From positions 9,549-73,548 of the forward strand of contig CAZMMQ010000012.1 of assembly GCA_964567435.1 (NCBI GenBank): a stretch of 64,000 nt of DNA, given 5' to 3'. The translations under genes were made by a program, and so were the position numbers. Position 1 is the first letter of the stretch. Every line of letters begins with the position of its first letter. This DNA comes from RFSX01 sp964567435 (lineage in GTDB: Bacteria > Bacteroidota > Bacteroidia > Chitinophagales > Saprospiraceae). Of this stretch, positions 16,320 to 25,673 are shown in pieces. The notes beneath the pieces were generated by a model. The model was not told the origin of the DNA. It worked only from the letters and a program-made list of their open reading frames with translations, and did not search any database.

Positions 16320-17792
16320 ATGGTACGAGCTTTTATAATTGGTGCTATTAGTATTTTAATCTCTTGCTCCACCTATAGTCAGAGAGCCTATGTCATCGAT
16401 ATCAATAAGACGGCGCTTCTCCATAAGAATGGCAAGACAACAGAGACATTGTCCACAGATTATCTTCCAGACAATATTAAGCGCATAGAGCATCTGATTA
16501 TATCCAAAAAATATAGTCTTTGGGTAATCAGCGATACGACTTTCATTGCTGACCTCAGAAATCAAACACTGTATAAAAAACTGCCAGGTGAATTATCAAT
16601 ATATATTCGAGATGATCACAATGCAATGCGTAATAGGGAAAATCAGTCATATCATGCGATCCAAGGAGACTTTATCGGCAACATTCAAAATCAATTTTGT
16701 CGAGAATATATTATCACCAATAACAAGGATTATTTCAATTCTTATAAGTGTGCTGGGGCCATTCCATACACCAACATATTTAAGCTGCCCTATTCTCTTC
16801 CAGGATTTCCTATCCAACAAGACTTGGTTATTAGTAAGAATGGAGAGGACATACCAGTAAGAATGACATTTAATGTAGTGAAGACGATTATTCCAAAAGA
16901 CATGGGAATACAAATAAAAATCCTAGAGAACCAAATCAATAGGTCTAAAAATCTAAACAGATGCGCAAAAGACAGTAAGGTCTTTGATGAAATTGATAAA
17001 AAGCTTTTGCGTCAGATAACCAAGGCCACCAATGCTTATGACTTCAATCTGCAACCCTACCCCAATATGCTACATGATATCCCTGTGCTCAATGGTAACA
17101 TAGAAAAGTTAGAAATCAAGAATGGAAAAAATCTAGTTAAAACCATTCTGTATAATGACAAATCTCGTCCTACACATATTATCACACATACCGACAGCAC
17201 TAGTGATACACTATTACTAGACTATCCGCTCAACCATGAGGATAAAATTGCTTCATTCCCCTCTAGTCTCTATAAGGAAGATAACGACAATGATTACTTC
17301 TATTACGACATTGGGCTTCATGGTTTGAAGGGTAAGAAAGATGGAAAGCAATATGAGATACAAGTAGATGAGACCTTAAAATTTAAGACGCTTAATACGA
17401 CTGATATTACTTCTGGATTGACTTCCAAGTTAGAATATAGATACAATGACAATCAATTGGCTTCAATATATAATCTTGACACCAAAGAGAATGACGCTGT
17501 ATTAGATTACTTCCAGAATGGCCTCCTGCGGAGCTGGCAATCCAGTGAGATGACCTATGATGGACTAAAAGGACGGGTCTGCTACACCTATACGATCGGT
17601 GAGACAAAACCAGGCTTATGGGAATCACATGTCAAGATAAATTGGCCATTCAAAGAAACGTCAGTCACCATACTCAGATTTGACCCTAATTATAATCTGG
17701 TGTACTCGAGCAATAAAAATCTCTCTGATAGAGTGATGGTGGACGAGTGGCAGTATACGATTACCTACAGTGATGCCAGGTCAAATAAATAA
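16320..17792 (+). CDS. Secreted protein of unknown function
   Basis: 490 residues. The N-terminus is an export signal; it could be cut by signal peptidase I after 'STYSQ' or, since it contains L-I-S-C (Cys 16), be a lipoprotein. The body is polar, beta-rich and has no family motif I recognise. Repeated Tyr/Asp segments such as 'NDNDYFYYDIGLHGLKGKKD' and 'SKLEYRYNDNQLASIYNLD' recall YD-type beta strands in its second half. It sits 103 bp after iscA, but nothing suggests a role in cluster assembly. Confidence 0.75.
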   Translation: MVRAFIIGAISILISCSTYSQRAYVIDINKTALLHKNGKTTETLSTDYLPDNIKRIEHLIISKKYSLWVISDTTFIADLRNQTLYKKLPGELSIYIRDDHNAMRNRENQSYHAIQGDFIGNIQNQFCREYIITNNKDYFNSYKCAGAIPYTNIFKLPYSLPGFPIQQDLVISKNGEDIPVRMTFNVVKTIIPKDMGIQIKILENQINRSKNLNRCAKDSKVFDEIDKKLLRQITKATNAYDFNLQPYPNMLHDIPVLNGNIEKLEIKNGKNLVKTILYNDKSRPTHIITHTDSTSDTLLLDYPLNHEDKIASFPSSLYKEDNDNDYFYYDIGLHGLKGKKDGKQYEIQVDETLKFKTLNTTDITSGLTSKLEYRYNDNQLASIYNLDTKENDAVLDYFQNGLLRSWQSSEMTYDGLKGRVCYTYTIGETKPGLWESHVKINWPFKETSVTILRFDPNYNLVYSSNKNLSDRVMVDEWQYTITYSDARSNK

Positions 17793-18045
17793 AGCTCATA
17801 AGCTCTAGCTTATTCTATATACAACCCTTTGTCATAATTAGGTACAAGAAATAGGATGCGTATGCATTCTGACCCATTGCTTCTTCTGCCTAGCTTTAAC
17901 TCTTCTTGCCCACCACCCAATGGTATTTTAAATATTTGTCAGACTGACAATAGCTTAGTAATCGGACATTTCAGTACTGAACCACTTGTTTCAACTTGGG
18001 TGCTTACTAAATACTATGAAGTACTAAAGGCTATTCTATACTGAG

Positions 18046-18318
18046 TTACTCCTGCATAAGCATTGTTGCTGCAGTTTTGAATTCTTTCCAGTCGAATTTT
18101 CTATTCTTATCAGCATCTAATCCTTTGAGCATAGTATCAGCAACTACACCTGAGAGTAATCGACTGACCTTAGCTGATTTGACAAGACGCTTAAGTTCCT
18201 TCTTGGTCAAGTAACCATCACTGTTCTTATCGAAAAACTCAAAAGCTTCCTTTGGCGTATCAAAACTCTGAGTAATGAGTATTCTAATTTTCTTAAGTAT
18301 ATCTTTCTTGGATGCCAT
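18046..18318 (-). CDS. EF-hand calcium-binding protein
   Basis: 90 residues with two EF-hand units. Loop 1 (30-41) reads D-K-N-S-D-G-Y-L-T-K-K-E, a canonical calcium loop. Loop 2 (68-79) reads D-A-D-K-N-R-K-F-D-W-K-E, which keeps the acidic ligands but has Arg where Gly is usual at position 6. There is no signal peptide, so it is a small cytoplasmic calcium-binding protein, calmodulin-like in layout. Partner and role unknown. It is downstream of and co-oriented with the membrane protein gene at 18354-18791 (35-bp gap). Confidence 0.85.
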   Translation of the reverse strand: MASKKDILKKIRILITQSFDTPKEAFEFFDKNSDGYLTKKELKRLVKSAKVSRLLSGVVADTMLKGLDADKNRKFDWKEFKTAATMLMQE

Positions 18319-18353
18319 AAGTTTCTATTTCATTTGTCTCAATATTAATTATT

Positions 18354-18791
18354 TCATAAAGAGTTAATCATTACATAAATCCACCCTACCCACACATTTA
18401 TATTAGACATGAAAAGAATGAATAAAGCCAAATTGATATTGATCCGGTTTTTCTTTCTCCAAAATAACTGCGTAAGTAATAAGGGAATCCACATCAACGC
18501 CATATAAAGAAACCAATAAGGCCAGGTTCCTCGAAACCAAGGTGAATAAATACCAGCATACGAGCCCATCACGATGTGAAATAAATAGGATGCAATTAGG
18601 AAAGAACCTAAAACACAGAAAATCAGATTGGTTATATTCATTGGTTTCTGGTATTTCTTTTCTCTGACTTTGCATACCTTAATTGCAAGGTGCGAAACGA
18701 ACAAAACGAGTGCAAGAATAGAAAATAGCCTACCTGATATATAGTAGATAGGATTGATGGTAGTGTGCCAGCCTGGTGAAACATCATACAT
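18354..18791 (-). CDS. Four-helix membrane protein of unknown function
   Basis: 145 residues with about four transmembrane helices (about 16-38, 53-76, 86-108, 118-142). The first loop has 'GWHTTINP' and the third helix is rich in Trp ('FRGTWPYWFLYMALMWIP'). No family is recognised. The short gap to the EF-hand gene suggests one transcript, and thus a possible membrane partner for it, but this is inference from spacing alone. Confidence 0.65.
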   Translation of the reverse strand: MYDVSPGWHTTINPIYYISGRLFSILALVLFVSHLAIKVCKVREKKYQKPMNITNLIFCVLGSFLIASYLFHIVMGSYAGIYSPWFRGTWPYWFLYMALMWIPLLLTQLFWRKKNRININLALFILFMSNINVWVGWIYVMINSL

Positions 18792-18964
18792 AAGTTCAGA
18801 TGTATTAAGAGGTCAATAAATAATATAACTTTATCCTCAAACTCATTAAAATCAATAGGAATGACAACGTGGTCCTCTACTAAGAGGCTTGCCACTTACT
18901 ACTTTCTTTGTGTTCATTTTTTCAATCAAAACACCAAAAAGGAATTAATTGTAATCTTAATTAT

Positions 18965-19735
18965 ATGCGACAGTTAATTTATATAACTTTTCTAGTTTTT
19001 CAAAGCTGGGCTATTCTTTCTCAGTGCCCATGTGCCCATGTCCCTATTGACTCCTCTATCTCAAATTTCAAGAACATCATTAGCGTAGAACTAATTGCAA
19101 AATCAAAGAACAATCAAAAATTGAGCAAACAGCAACAATTTCCAAAAGGAATAATAAACGAGTTCAAAATTATTGAAGTTTACACTGGAAGATTTGAACC
19201 AGGTGACACAATCACTTCTCTAACAGGAAATGGACGAGAAGACAATGGGTTTGTTTTTGAAATCGGAGAACAATATATATTGTTTCATGAAAGATATATA
19301 GACAAATGTTCTCCAACTCAAAAATACAATCGAAAAATGAGTTTAAAATTGCATAGTATTCTAAACCCTAACAAACCTCCTCCAATACCTCTACCTCCAT
19401 CTTATACATCGAAGATGTGGAAGTATGAAACAAATGCAAACTATTACTGGAATGGATTGAAAGCTGAAATTATAGGCGAAAACAAAGAAGAAACTTTAGA
19501 TGAATTCTATACCCAAATTACTAATTCAGGAGAAATTTCAGCAAATAGTTTAATAACAATAAAATTAAATAATGAAGGTCGAGTAATTCAGTCGAGAATA
19601 ATAAGTCAAGCGTACGATATTGAAGCTGACCTCCCTAAGTCATTAAAAATATTCATAGAGCAAAACTTTATTTTTCAGACAAAAGATGAACGTTGCTTAA
19701 TTGAAAATTCAACATGGCGTTATAGATATAAATAG
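18965..19735 (+). CDS. Secreted protein with TIMP/netrin-like N-terminal domain
   Basis: 256 residues from ATG 18965, chosen because it begins the signal peptide (MRQLIYITFLVFQSWAILSQ); an upstream ATG at 18908 would add 19 polar residues. The mature protein opens C-P-C (C21, C23). It then reads 'FKNIISVELIAKS', 'NEFKIIEVYTGRF' and 'FEIGEQYILFHE', the pattern of the TIMP/netrin OB-fold domain, where an N-terminal Cys-x-Cys is followed by a strand describing 'exported' and 'vehicle' motifs. The C-terminal part (about 160-256) is unassigned and resembles a TonB C-terminal-like strand arrangement only vaguely. Base composition is visibly AT-rich. Confidence 0.7.
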   Translation: MRQLIYITFLVFQSWAILSQCPCAHVPIDSSISNFKNIISVELIAKSKNNQKLSKQQQFPKGIINEFKIIEVYTGRFEPGDTITSLTGNGREDNGFVFEIGEQYILFHERYIDKCSPTQKYNRKMSLKLHSILNPNKPPPIPLPPSYTSKMWKYETNANYYWNGLKAEIIGENKEETLDEFYTQITNSGEISANSLITIKLNNEGRVIQSRIISQAYDIEADLPKSLKIFIEQNFIFQTKDERCLIENSTWRYRYK

Positions 19736-19944
19736 TAAAATAGGACAGTGAATATTTTCATCATTATTATTACCTCATATTCAAATAGGTTCGTCGTTTT
19801 ATAATAAAGTAGTGTATATAAAAAAGACTTCCTTGCAAGCAGTCAAATCATAAAATAAAACCGACATATTAAAAAGTCAATAATTGCGTTATTTCTTCAA
19901 AAAGTTTTACCAAACATTTATGAGCAATCTAAAAAAGAACATCC

Positions 19945-20817
19945 ATGGTTTCGATTAAACAAGTTTTCCGGTTACTAATTTTTAATTATTTACTCATCAT
20001 CTCATCTTCTAGTTTCGGAAATACTCCATGTTTATATAAGCTTACAAGCAATGTAAAAATCACACAAGCCGATTTAGATTTATGTGTAGAAGAATTAATA
20101 AAGGATAAAGAAAATTCACGTAAAACTTTTTGTGCAATTGTAAATGAACTTACAAAAAAGGAATATCAGCCCGTCCAGAGTTACTTTATAGCATCTGATA
20201 TAATCCTAGAATTAAAACCGAATGACACAATTTCAGTATTCCAGCGATATCTGGCCATGAAGAAGATCTTGAAGAAAATCGTCCAAAGTAAATTGATTGA
20301 GGAAGAAATTATAATCGAAAATCTAAATCAGATAGTGTTACCATGTACATTCAATTCGATATTCGACTTGTATAGTAATCCTTCTAAAACGCTGATAGAA
20401 AAATTGGAAAAACATCTTGTAAATAACATTGATACTAAGCTACAATTTCATGAGTCGCTTAGAATAAACTATGCTAGGACTATCATTAAATTCAACAACT
20501 ACAATGTTTCAAAAAAACTGGCAAGCTTCTTTATTAATGATTATCCAAAGCAGTTATCTAGAATGATAACTATAGCTAATAATAATGGCAGGTTAGATTT
20601 AGTATTCCCAGGTGATACAAGAAATCTAGTTTTAAAAACATTATTTGAGCAAATCGAAAACGAAAATATGTTCCAGTCATACAGTACTGTACAAACCATA
20701 GAGGACATAACAACCTTAAAATTTATAAACAAGTACTTCAGATTTCCTGACAGAGACCGACATTATAAAGCAGTACGTAAAAAAGCGCTAAAGTATTATA
20801 GGAAGAATTATCAATAG
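19945..20817 (+). CDS. AT-rich secreted orphan protein
   Basis: 290 residues with a signal peptide ('LLIISSSSFG'). The remainder is Lys/Ile/Asn-rich and mostly alpha-helical in appearance. I recognise no domain. A sampled 60-base line of the gene (20041-20100) has 17 G/C, about 28%, lower than the housekeeping genes around, which suggests foreign or rapidly evolving origin. It lies 209 bp after the TIMP-like gene on the same strand. Confidence 0.65.
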   Translation: MVSIKQVFRLLIFNYLLIISSSSFGNTPCLYKLTSNVKITQADLDLCVEELIKDKENSRKTFCAIVNELTKKEYQPVQSYFIASDIILELKPNDTISVFQRYLAMKKILKKIVQSKLIEEEIIIENLNQIVLPCTFNSIFDLYSNPSKTLIEKLEKHLVNNIDTKLQFHESLRINYARTIIKFNNYNVSKKLASFFINDYPKQLSRMITIANNNGRLDLVFPGDTRNLVLKTLFEQIENENMFQSYSTVQTIEDITTLKFINKYFRFPDRDRHYKAVRKKALKYYRKNYQ

Positions 20818-20826
20818 AACACCACC

Positions 20827-21267
20827 CTATTCCACATTCAACCCCTTGTTATTAGTATCCTTGTGATACTGATCAAAGACTTCATCCACTGGCTCCCATA
20901 GCTCTATTTTATTTCCATCCGGATCCAAAATGTGAACAAACTTTCCATAATCGTAGGTTGTGATTTCATCACAGACAGTCACCCCTTCTTCTATCAGCTC
21001 GCCTACTAGCCATTCTAGATCGTCCACTCTATAGTTGACCATGAAAGGACTTTCTGTCTGGCTGAAGTGATCACTCCCTCTGGACATCGTACTCCATTGT
21101 AAGTAGCAACTTTTGTCTGGATTATTCCATTGGCGGGTTTTGAATGTGGCGCCATATGCATTGGTCTCCATACCAAGGTGGCGAGCATACCATTCCCTAA
21201 GCTTTTTTGGGTCATCTGTTTGAAAAAAAATTCCTCCTACTCCCTTGACTCTTCTTTTTTCTGACAT
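20827..21267 (-). CDS. VOC-family (glyoxalase/bleomycin resistance-like) protein
   Basis: 146 residues. It has the paired beta-alpha-beta-beta-beta layout of vicinal oxygen chelate proteins: an N-terminal 'VGGIFFQTDDPKKLREWYAR' and a C-terminal 'YGKFVHILDPDGNKIELWEP', where the Glu of 'IELW' is a typical metal ligand. No substrate can be deduced; many such proteins are small-molecule binding or isomerising enzymes in the cytoplasm. The stop lies 9 bp from the stop of the convergent orphan gene. Confidence 0.9.
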   Translation of the reverse strand: MSEKRRVKGVGGIFFQTDDPKKLREWYARHLGMETNAYGATFKTRQWNNPDKSCYLQWSTMSRGSDHFSQTESPFMVNYRVDDLEWLVGELIEEGVTVCDEITTYDYGKFVHILDPDGNKIELWEPVDEVFDQYHKDTNNKGLNVE

Positions 21268-21349
21268 ATTATTTAATTATGGTTTATACAATACATTGAA
21301 CCTGATATTTGCATAAAGCATGATGACTTATCATATTAGTAATCACACT

Positions 21350-21862
21350 CTAGTAAGCTTTCAGGTATAAACCTAAGGTGATAGCACCTAATCCATAACT
21401 ACCTTCAGCAAATACTCCAAAACGCCAAAATAGATTATAGCGGATTCCTGCGCCACCACCCCAAGCGGTATATTGTGTCTGTTCCGCAACCCTGGGTCCT
21501 ACATAATTTGGATCATTATTGATATCTTCAAATCCAACACCTAAGGCAAAAAAGGCATAGGCATCCAATCTTTCACTTTCAAATATATAAGGATGATATG
21601 ACACTCTTCCTGCAAGGATAAGTTCAGATCTATCCCCATCTTCGATATCTTGGATTCTAAAATTCACAACAGCTCCAAACCCAAAATCTCCAGAGTTCAC
21701 TACACTGTCATCTAGTGTTCTCCCAAAGATATATGAGAACCCTTGTCCTTCGCCTACACTATAACCTACACTATGAGATTTGGTGAATTCTTGTGATATG
21801 ACTTCATTTAGAATGGTGAATCCTAGCATCTGTAGACAGACTAAAATGATTGTTCTTTTCAT
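21350..21862 (-). CDS. Small outer-membrane barrel-like protein
   Basis: 170 residues with a signal peptide ('LNEVISQ' end). The mature part alternates polar and hydrophobic residues in strands rich in Gly and aromatic residues, for example 'GFGAVVNFRIQDIEDGDRSE' and 'AWGGGAGIRYNLFWRFGVF'. It ends 'LGLYLKAY', with a terminal aromatic as in outer-membrane barrels. About eight strands could fit. Function unknown. Confidence 0.68.
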   Translation of the reverse strand: MKRTIILVCLQMLGFTILNEVISQEFTKSHSVGYSVGEGQGFSYIFGRTLDDSVVNSGDFGFGAVVNFRIQDIEDGDRSELILAGRVSYHPYIFESERLDAYAFFALGVGFEDINNDPNYVGPRVAEQTQYTAWGGGAGIRYNLFWRFGVFAEGSYGLGAITLGLYLKAY

Positions 21863-22009
21863 GTTTTGTTCTTTTTATTGAATTTTTTCTCTCTGCCAAT
21901 ATGCCCAGCTCATCTGTTTATTTGCACAATTCATCAGAAAAAGATAACGGTATTCTGCAAAGAGCAATAAATTAATAGTGTAATTATCAAAAACATCAAA
22001 TCTAAACAA

Positions 22010-22699
22010 ATGAAATACTTCAATACTTTAACCTTCCTGTTACTAATCACTTCTCTTTTTTCTCAACGAGTGACTCAAGAATTAGAGGAATTCAACTCCC
22101 TTGATGTTGCAACTGGTGTGGAAGTCAACCTTAGACAAGGTGAGCCAAGGGCAGACATTAATGTCAAAAAAGGAAATATTGAAGACCTCATAGTAGAAGT
22201 CAACGGATCGGAATTAAAGATAAAGTTTAAAAATAACAGAGGATGGAACTGGTCTAGCGGATCTAGACATGCTAAAATAGATCTTTACTGCGGCGATCTG
22301 AAATCCATAGAAACATCATCTGGTGCCAGTGTCGAATCAGACTTTATTATGAGTACAAAGCACTTCAGCGCAGATGCTTCCAGTGGCTCAACAATCTCAA
22401 TATCTGTGGAGTCCAACAGCTTTACTGCAGATGTATCCTCAGGTTCTGTTGTAGAAGTTGATGGCGTTACTGATGAGTTAGAAGTAGATGCGAGTTCTGG
22501 TGCATCATTTAGAGGCGTTCGCATGAAGGCTAAGGAAGTAAATGCAGATGTATCCAGTGGTGCAAGCATCAAAGTTTGGTCAACGGACAAATTTGAAGGT
22601 GGCGCCAGTTCTGGAGGTTCTATAAAGTATAAGGGGAATCCTAAGTATACTAACATTGATTCAGGCAAATGGTCTGGAGGCTCAATTGTAAAAATTTAG
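22010..22699 (+). CDS. Head-GIN domain (DUF2807) secreted protein
   Basis: 229 residues. After a signal peptide the protein has the DUF2807 opening 'LEEFNSLDVATGVEVNLRQG' and then a right-handed beta-helix signature: a repeated 'SSG[AS]' turn occurring about every 20 residues ('TSSGASVES', 'ASSGSTISI', 'VSSGSVVEV', 'ASSGASFRG', 'VSSGASIKV', 'ASSGGSIKY'). The family is widespread in Bacteroidota and described as putative auto-transporter adhesin-like; the real function is unknown. Location is likely periplasm or cell surface. Confidence 0.9.
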   Translation: MKYFNTLTFLLLITSLFSQRVTQELEEFNSLDVATGVEVNLRQGEPRADINVKKGNIEDLIVEVNGSELKIKFKNNRGWNWSSGSRHAKIDLYCGDLKSIETSSGASVESDFIMSTKHFSADASSGSTISISVESNSFTADVSSGSVVEVDGVTDELEVDASSGASFRGVRMKAKEVNADVSSGASIKVWSTDKFEGGASSGGSIKYKGNPKYTNIDSGKWSGGSIVKI

Positions 22700-22824
22700 T
22701 CGGAATCATCTAGAAATTGGTCCTTTTTTAGATTTTTTAGCCATTTTGAAGAATTGTAGTCATTAATGGTAATTCTAGTGCAGAATATCCTCCATATTCC
22801 AATGCTTACTCATCATTAAAGTGC

Positions 22825-22832
22825 TACTTTTG
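22825..22832 (+). promoter_or_regulatory. -7 box (TACTTTTG) upstream of the helicase gene
   Basis: Matches TAnnTTTG, 47 bases before the preferred ATG at 22880. It supports that ATG over a TTG at 22856, since transcription would begin near 22838. Confidence 0.5.
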
Positions 22833-22879
22833 CGCTTTGTTTGATCTAAATCTTATTGGTAAGGAGAATTTTTGCGAGC

Positions 22880-24373
22880 ATGAGTGAGAAAAAGGCTAAG
22901 AAATTATACGATTACCAGGCAAAAGATTTGGAACATATATTCGAACGGTTCCAAAACTGCCCTCCAGACTACAAGCTACTCTATCAACTGCCTACAGGAG
23001 GTGGAAAGACTGTCATATTCTCAGAAATTACACGGAAGTATATTTCTGATAAAAACAAGAAAGTACTTATCCTCACTCATAGAATTGAGTTAGCTTCACA
23101 GACCTCTACAATGCTATCAGAATTTGGAGTTGCCAATATGATAATAGATAGTAAGGTGAAAGAGGTCAGCGCTAATGATAGCCACAACTGCTATGTCGCC
23201 ATGGTAGAAACGCTGAATAATAGGTTACAAGAAAAGGCTGTTGCATTTGAAAATCTGGGACTTATTATAATAGATGAAGCCCATTACAATTCTTTTAGAA
23301 AGCTATTTAAGTATTTTGAACAACAGTTTATTCTTGGCGTAACAGCAACTCCGCTATCCTCGAATATCAAGCTGCCAATGAAGGACTCCTATCAGGAACT
23401 AATATGTGGATCAACGATAGGCTATTTGGTAGAGAATAAATTTTTGGCTAAGGCGACAACCTATACTTACGATGTGTCATTGGGCTCCTTGAAAGTAGGT
23501 ATCAATGGGGACTATACTGTAAAGTCATCCGAGATGCTCTATGGGAATATCCTCATGCAGAATAAACTACTATATGCTTATCGTGAACGGTGTCAGAATA
23601 AAAAAACACTGATTTTCAATAACGGGATTAACACGTCGAAGCAAGTTTTTGCAACATTCCACGAGGCAGGGTTCAAAAATATTAAGCATCTTGACAGTAC
23701 GATGGGCAAACCAGAAAGACGGGAAGTCATCGAATGGTTTAGAGATACTCCTGGCTCAATACTCACCTCGGTTGGAATCCTTACAACGGGTTTTGATGAA
23801 CCAACAATCGAGGCCATAGTAATGAATAGAGCCACTAAATCTCCAACGCTTTATTATCAGATGATAGGACGTGGTTCGCGTATATTACCTACTAAAACTG
23901 ATTTTGTAGTAGTTGACTTAGGAAATAATGCAGCACGTTTCGGATTGTGGACGGCAGATGTCGATTGGCAAAAAATCTTTAAAGCACCTGATCTCTACCT
24001 TCTTAGTCTTGCTACAGATGAAGAGATAGAACGAAAGTTTAGGTATGTGATGCCAGAGGAACTCAAGGCCATGTTTCCTAATTCTGAAATCATAAACTTC
24101 GATATAAAGGCAGAAAATGAAAAAATAGTGGCGGCCGGCCTAAAGTCATCAACCGTATTGGACAAATCTATAGAAATACATGCCAATATGATTGTTGAAA
24201 ATAGTGATGAAATCACAAAGGCATTTGCGTTGGCTAGAATGTTAGAAGATGAGATCCATTATAGAGTCAAGCAGTACTGCTATCTCATATCTAAGAGTAC
24301 CAGAAATTATAGAGAATGGTTACTTGAGGACTACATCAAAAGATTGAAGAAAATGATTTTGATGAAAATCTAG
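22880..24373 (+). CDS. Superfamily II DEAD/DEAH-type helicase
   Basis: 497 residues from ATG 22880; a TTG at 22856 would add 8 residues. Helicase motifs are in order: Q-like 'YDYQAKDL', Walker A 'LPTGGGKT', Ia 'LILTHRIELASQ', Walker B 'IIDEAH', III 'GVTATP', a 'GILTTGFDEP' block (motif V) and 'QMIGRGSRI' (motif VI). The layout resembles SSL2/type III restriction-like helicases that translocate on or unwind duplex nucleic acid using ATP. No nuclease or methylase is fused or adjacent, so I do not read it as a restriction subunit. The gene lies 44 bp upstream of the periplasmic-binding-like protein. Confidence 0.92.
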   Translation: MSEKKAKKLYDYQAKDLEHIFERFQNCPPDYKLLYQLPTGGGKTVIFSEITRKYISDKNKKVLILTHRIELASQTSTMLSEFGVANMIIDSKVKEVSANDSHNCYVAMVETLNNRLQEKAVAFENLGLIIIDEAHYNSFRKLFKYFEQQFILGVTATPLSSNIKLPMKDSYQELICGSTIGYLVENKFLAKATTYTYDVSLGSLKVGINGDYTVKSSEMLYGNILMQNKLLYAYRERCQNKKTLIFNNGINTSKQVFATFHEAGFKNIKHLDSTMGKPERREVIEWFRDTPGSILTSVGILTTGFDEPTIEAIVMNRATKSPTLYYQMIGRGSRILPTKTDFVVVDLGNNAARFGLWTADVDWQKIFKAPDLYLLSLATDEEIERKFRYVMPEELKAMFPNSEIINFDIKAENEKIVAAGLKSSTVLDKSIEIHANMIVENSDEITKAFALARMLEDEIHYRVKQYCYLISKSTRNYREWLLEDYIKRLKKMILMKI

Positions 24374-24417
24374 TTTTAACTACAGATATTGATTAGCCAT
24401 TTATAATATTATTACAT

Positions 24418-25281
24418 ATGGGCAATAATAGTGTTATTCGATTAGGTGGCGTGCCTGAGCACTTTAACCTACCAATACATCTTGGTATTGAAAATGGAGA
24501 TTTTTCTGATAGAGGAATTGATTTACAGTGGACAACTTTCAAAGGTGGTACTGGTCAGATGACCAAGGCCTTAAGAGACAAAGAAGTCGATGCGTGCATA
24601 TTATTGACTGAAGGGATTATTACAGACATCATAAGAGGAAACGCCTCTAAACTCATAAGTATTTATGTCAAGACTCCACTATGCTGGGGTATCCATACTG
24701 GTGCTAGTAATTCTTTGGATAACTACAATGATATATTCGACAAGAAATATGCGATTTCTCGATTTGGATCAGGCTCACATTTGATGCCTATAGTAGATGC
24801 TAACTCAAAAGGGTACAAATTATCAGAATCCCAATTTAATGTCATTAAAAATCTCGACGGCGCTCTGACCTCTCTTTCTTCAATAGAAACAGATATTTTC
24901 TACTGGGAAAAATTTACAACCAAGCCATATGTGGATAAAGGCACGCTTAAGCGAATAGGCGAATTCTATACACCATGGCCATGTTTTGTAATTGCTGCAA
25001 CTGAAGATGTCCTTGAAAGAAAACCAGATGATATTATTAGAATGCTTCGCATAATCCATGATAATTGTGATCGATTTATGCATAATAAATCAGCTATAGA
25101 ATTAGTGAGTAAGCGATACAAGCAAAAGTCTGAAGATGTGGAACGCTGGTATCATTCGACCGAATGGGCAATCCATGGGTGGATTACTAATAAGATGCTG
25201 AGCAGCGTATTATACAATCTACAATTAGCAGGTATCATTGACCATCAAGAAGAACTTCCTGATTTGGTATGGAATAGGTAA
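24418..25281 (+). CDS. Periplasmic-binding-protein-like protein without signal peptide (Ca3427-like)
   Basis: 287 residues. The N-terminus 'IRLGGVPEHFNLPIHLGIEN' and 'GGTGQMTKALRDKEVDACIL' are typical of the type 2 periplasmic-binding fold of the SsuA/THI5 group: a small domain, a G-T-G phosphate/anion-like loop, and 'ISRFGSGSHL' at the second lobe. No signal peptide or lipobox precedes the fold, so the protein should stay in the cytoplasm. This fits the Ca3427-like group known from Candida and some bacteria. No ABC permease or ATPase is adjacent. The ligand is unknown. Confidence 0.8.
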   Translation: MGNNSVIRLGGVPEHFNLPIHLGIENGDFSDRGIDLQWTTFKGGTGQMTKALRDKEVDACILLTEGIITDIIRGNASKLISIYVKTPLCWGIHTGASNSLDNYNDIFDKKYAISRFGSGSHLMPIVDANSKGYKLSESQFNVIKNLDGALTSLSSIETDIFYWEKFTTKPYVDKGTLKRIGEFYTPWPCFVIAATEDVLERKPDDIIRMLRIIHDNCDRFMHNKSAIELVSKRYKQKSEDVERWYHSTEWAIHGWITNKMLSSVLYNLQLAGIIDHQEELPDLVWNR

Positions 25282-25295
25282 GTCACCTTTTTCAA

Positions 25296-25673
25296 CTAAT
25301 GCCCTATCATTATCTCAAAATCTTTAATAATAAAAAGCTCCCCAAAAAAACTAGGGTCAGGAAATAAAAGAATGAGATCAAATTCATGAAAACAAGCATC
25401 GAAAACAACCTCCAACCCATCAATCCTGAAAATATCTGGCATCTCTTTGGATACTGCAATTAAATGATCTCCTGCAGCATTTTTCTCATCCATCTTAATC
25501 GCCCATGCGTCATAGCAGGGTATAAAAAATACTATACCTTTTGCACAGACTCTAGAAAACAAGGTGTCATCCTCACAAGTTAATATTGACATCTCTTCCT
25601 GTTGATTTCCACAAGAGGATATGATGCTCAATCCTAAAAGTCCAATCATTGATGCCGTAATAAATGCTTTCAT
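25296..25673 (-). CDS. Small lipoprotein of unknown function
   Basis: 125 residues with a lipoprotein signal ending I-S-S-C (Cys 21). The mature part has four further cysteines, including 'LTCEDD', 'RVCAKG' and 'IPCYDAW', suggesting two disulfides. No domain is recognised. It is convergent with the preceding gene (14-bp gap). Confidence 0.6.
   Translation of the reverse strand: MKAFITASMIGLLGLSIISSCGNQQEEMSILTCEDDTLFSRVCAKGIVFFIPCYDAWAIKMDEKNAAGDHLIAVSKEMPDIFRIDGLEVVFDACFHEFDLILLFPDPSFFGELFIIKDFEIMIGH

Noticed and set aside
17856..18044. 62-codon plus-strand frame between the secreted protein gene and the EF-hand gene
   Set aside because: No recognisable family, no promoter and unusual composition. 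It ends at the stop of the oppositely oriented EF-hand gene. Likely chance.
22285..22668. 127-codon minus-strand frame inside the head-GIN gene
   Set aside because: It mirrors the Ser/Gly-repeat codons of the real gene; no independent signal.
22880..24373. Helicase as part of a restriction or defence system
   Set aside because: No nuclease, methylase or other defence gene is fused or adjacent; helicases of this type are ordinary in Bacteroidota.
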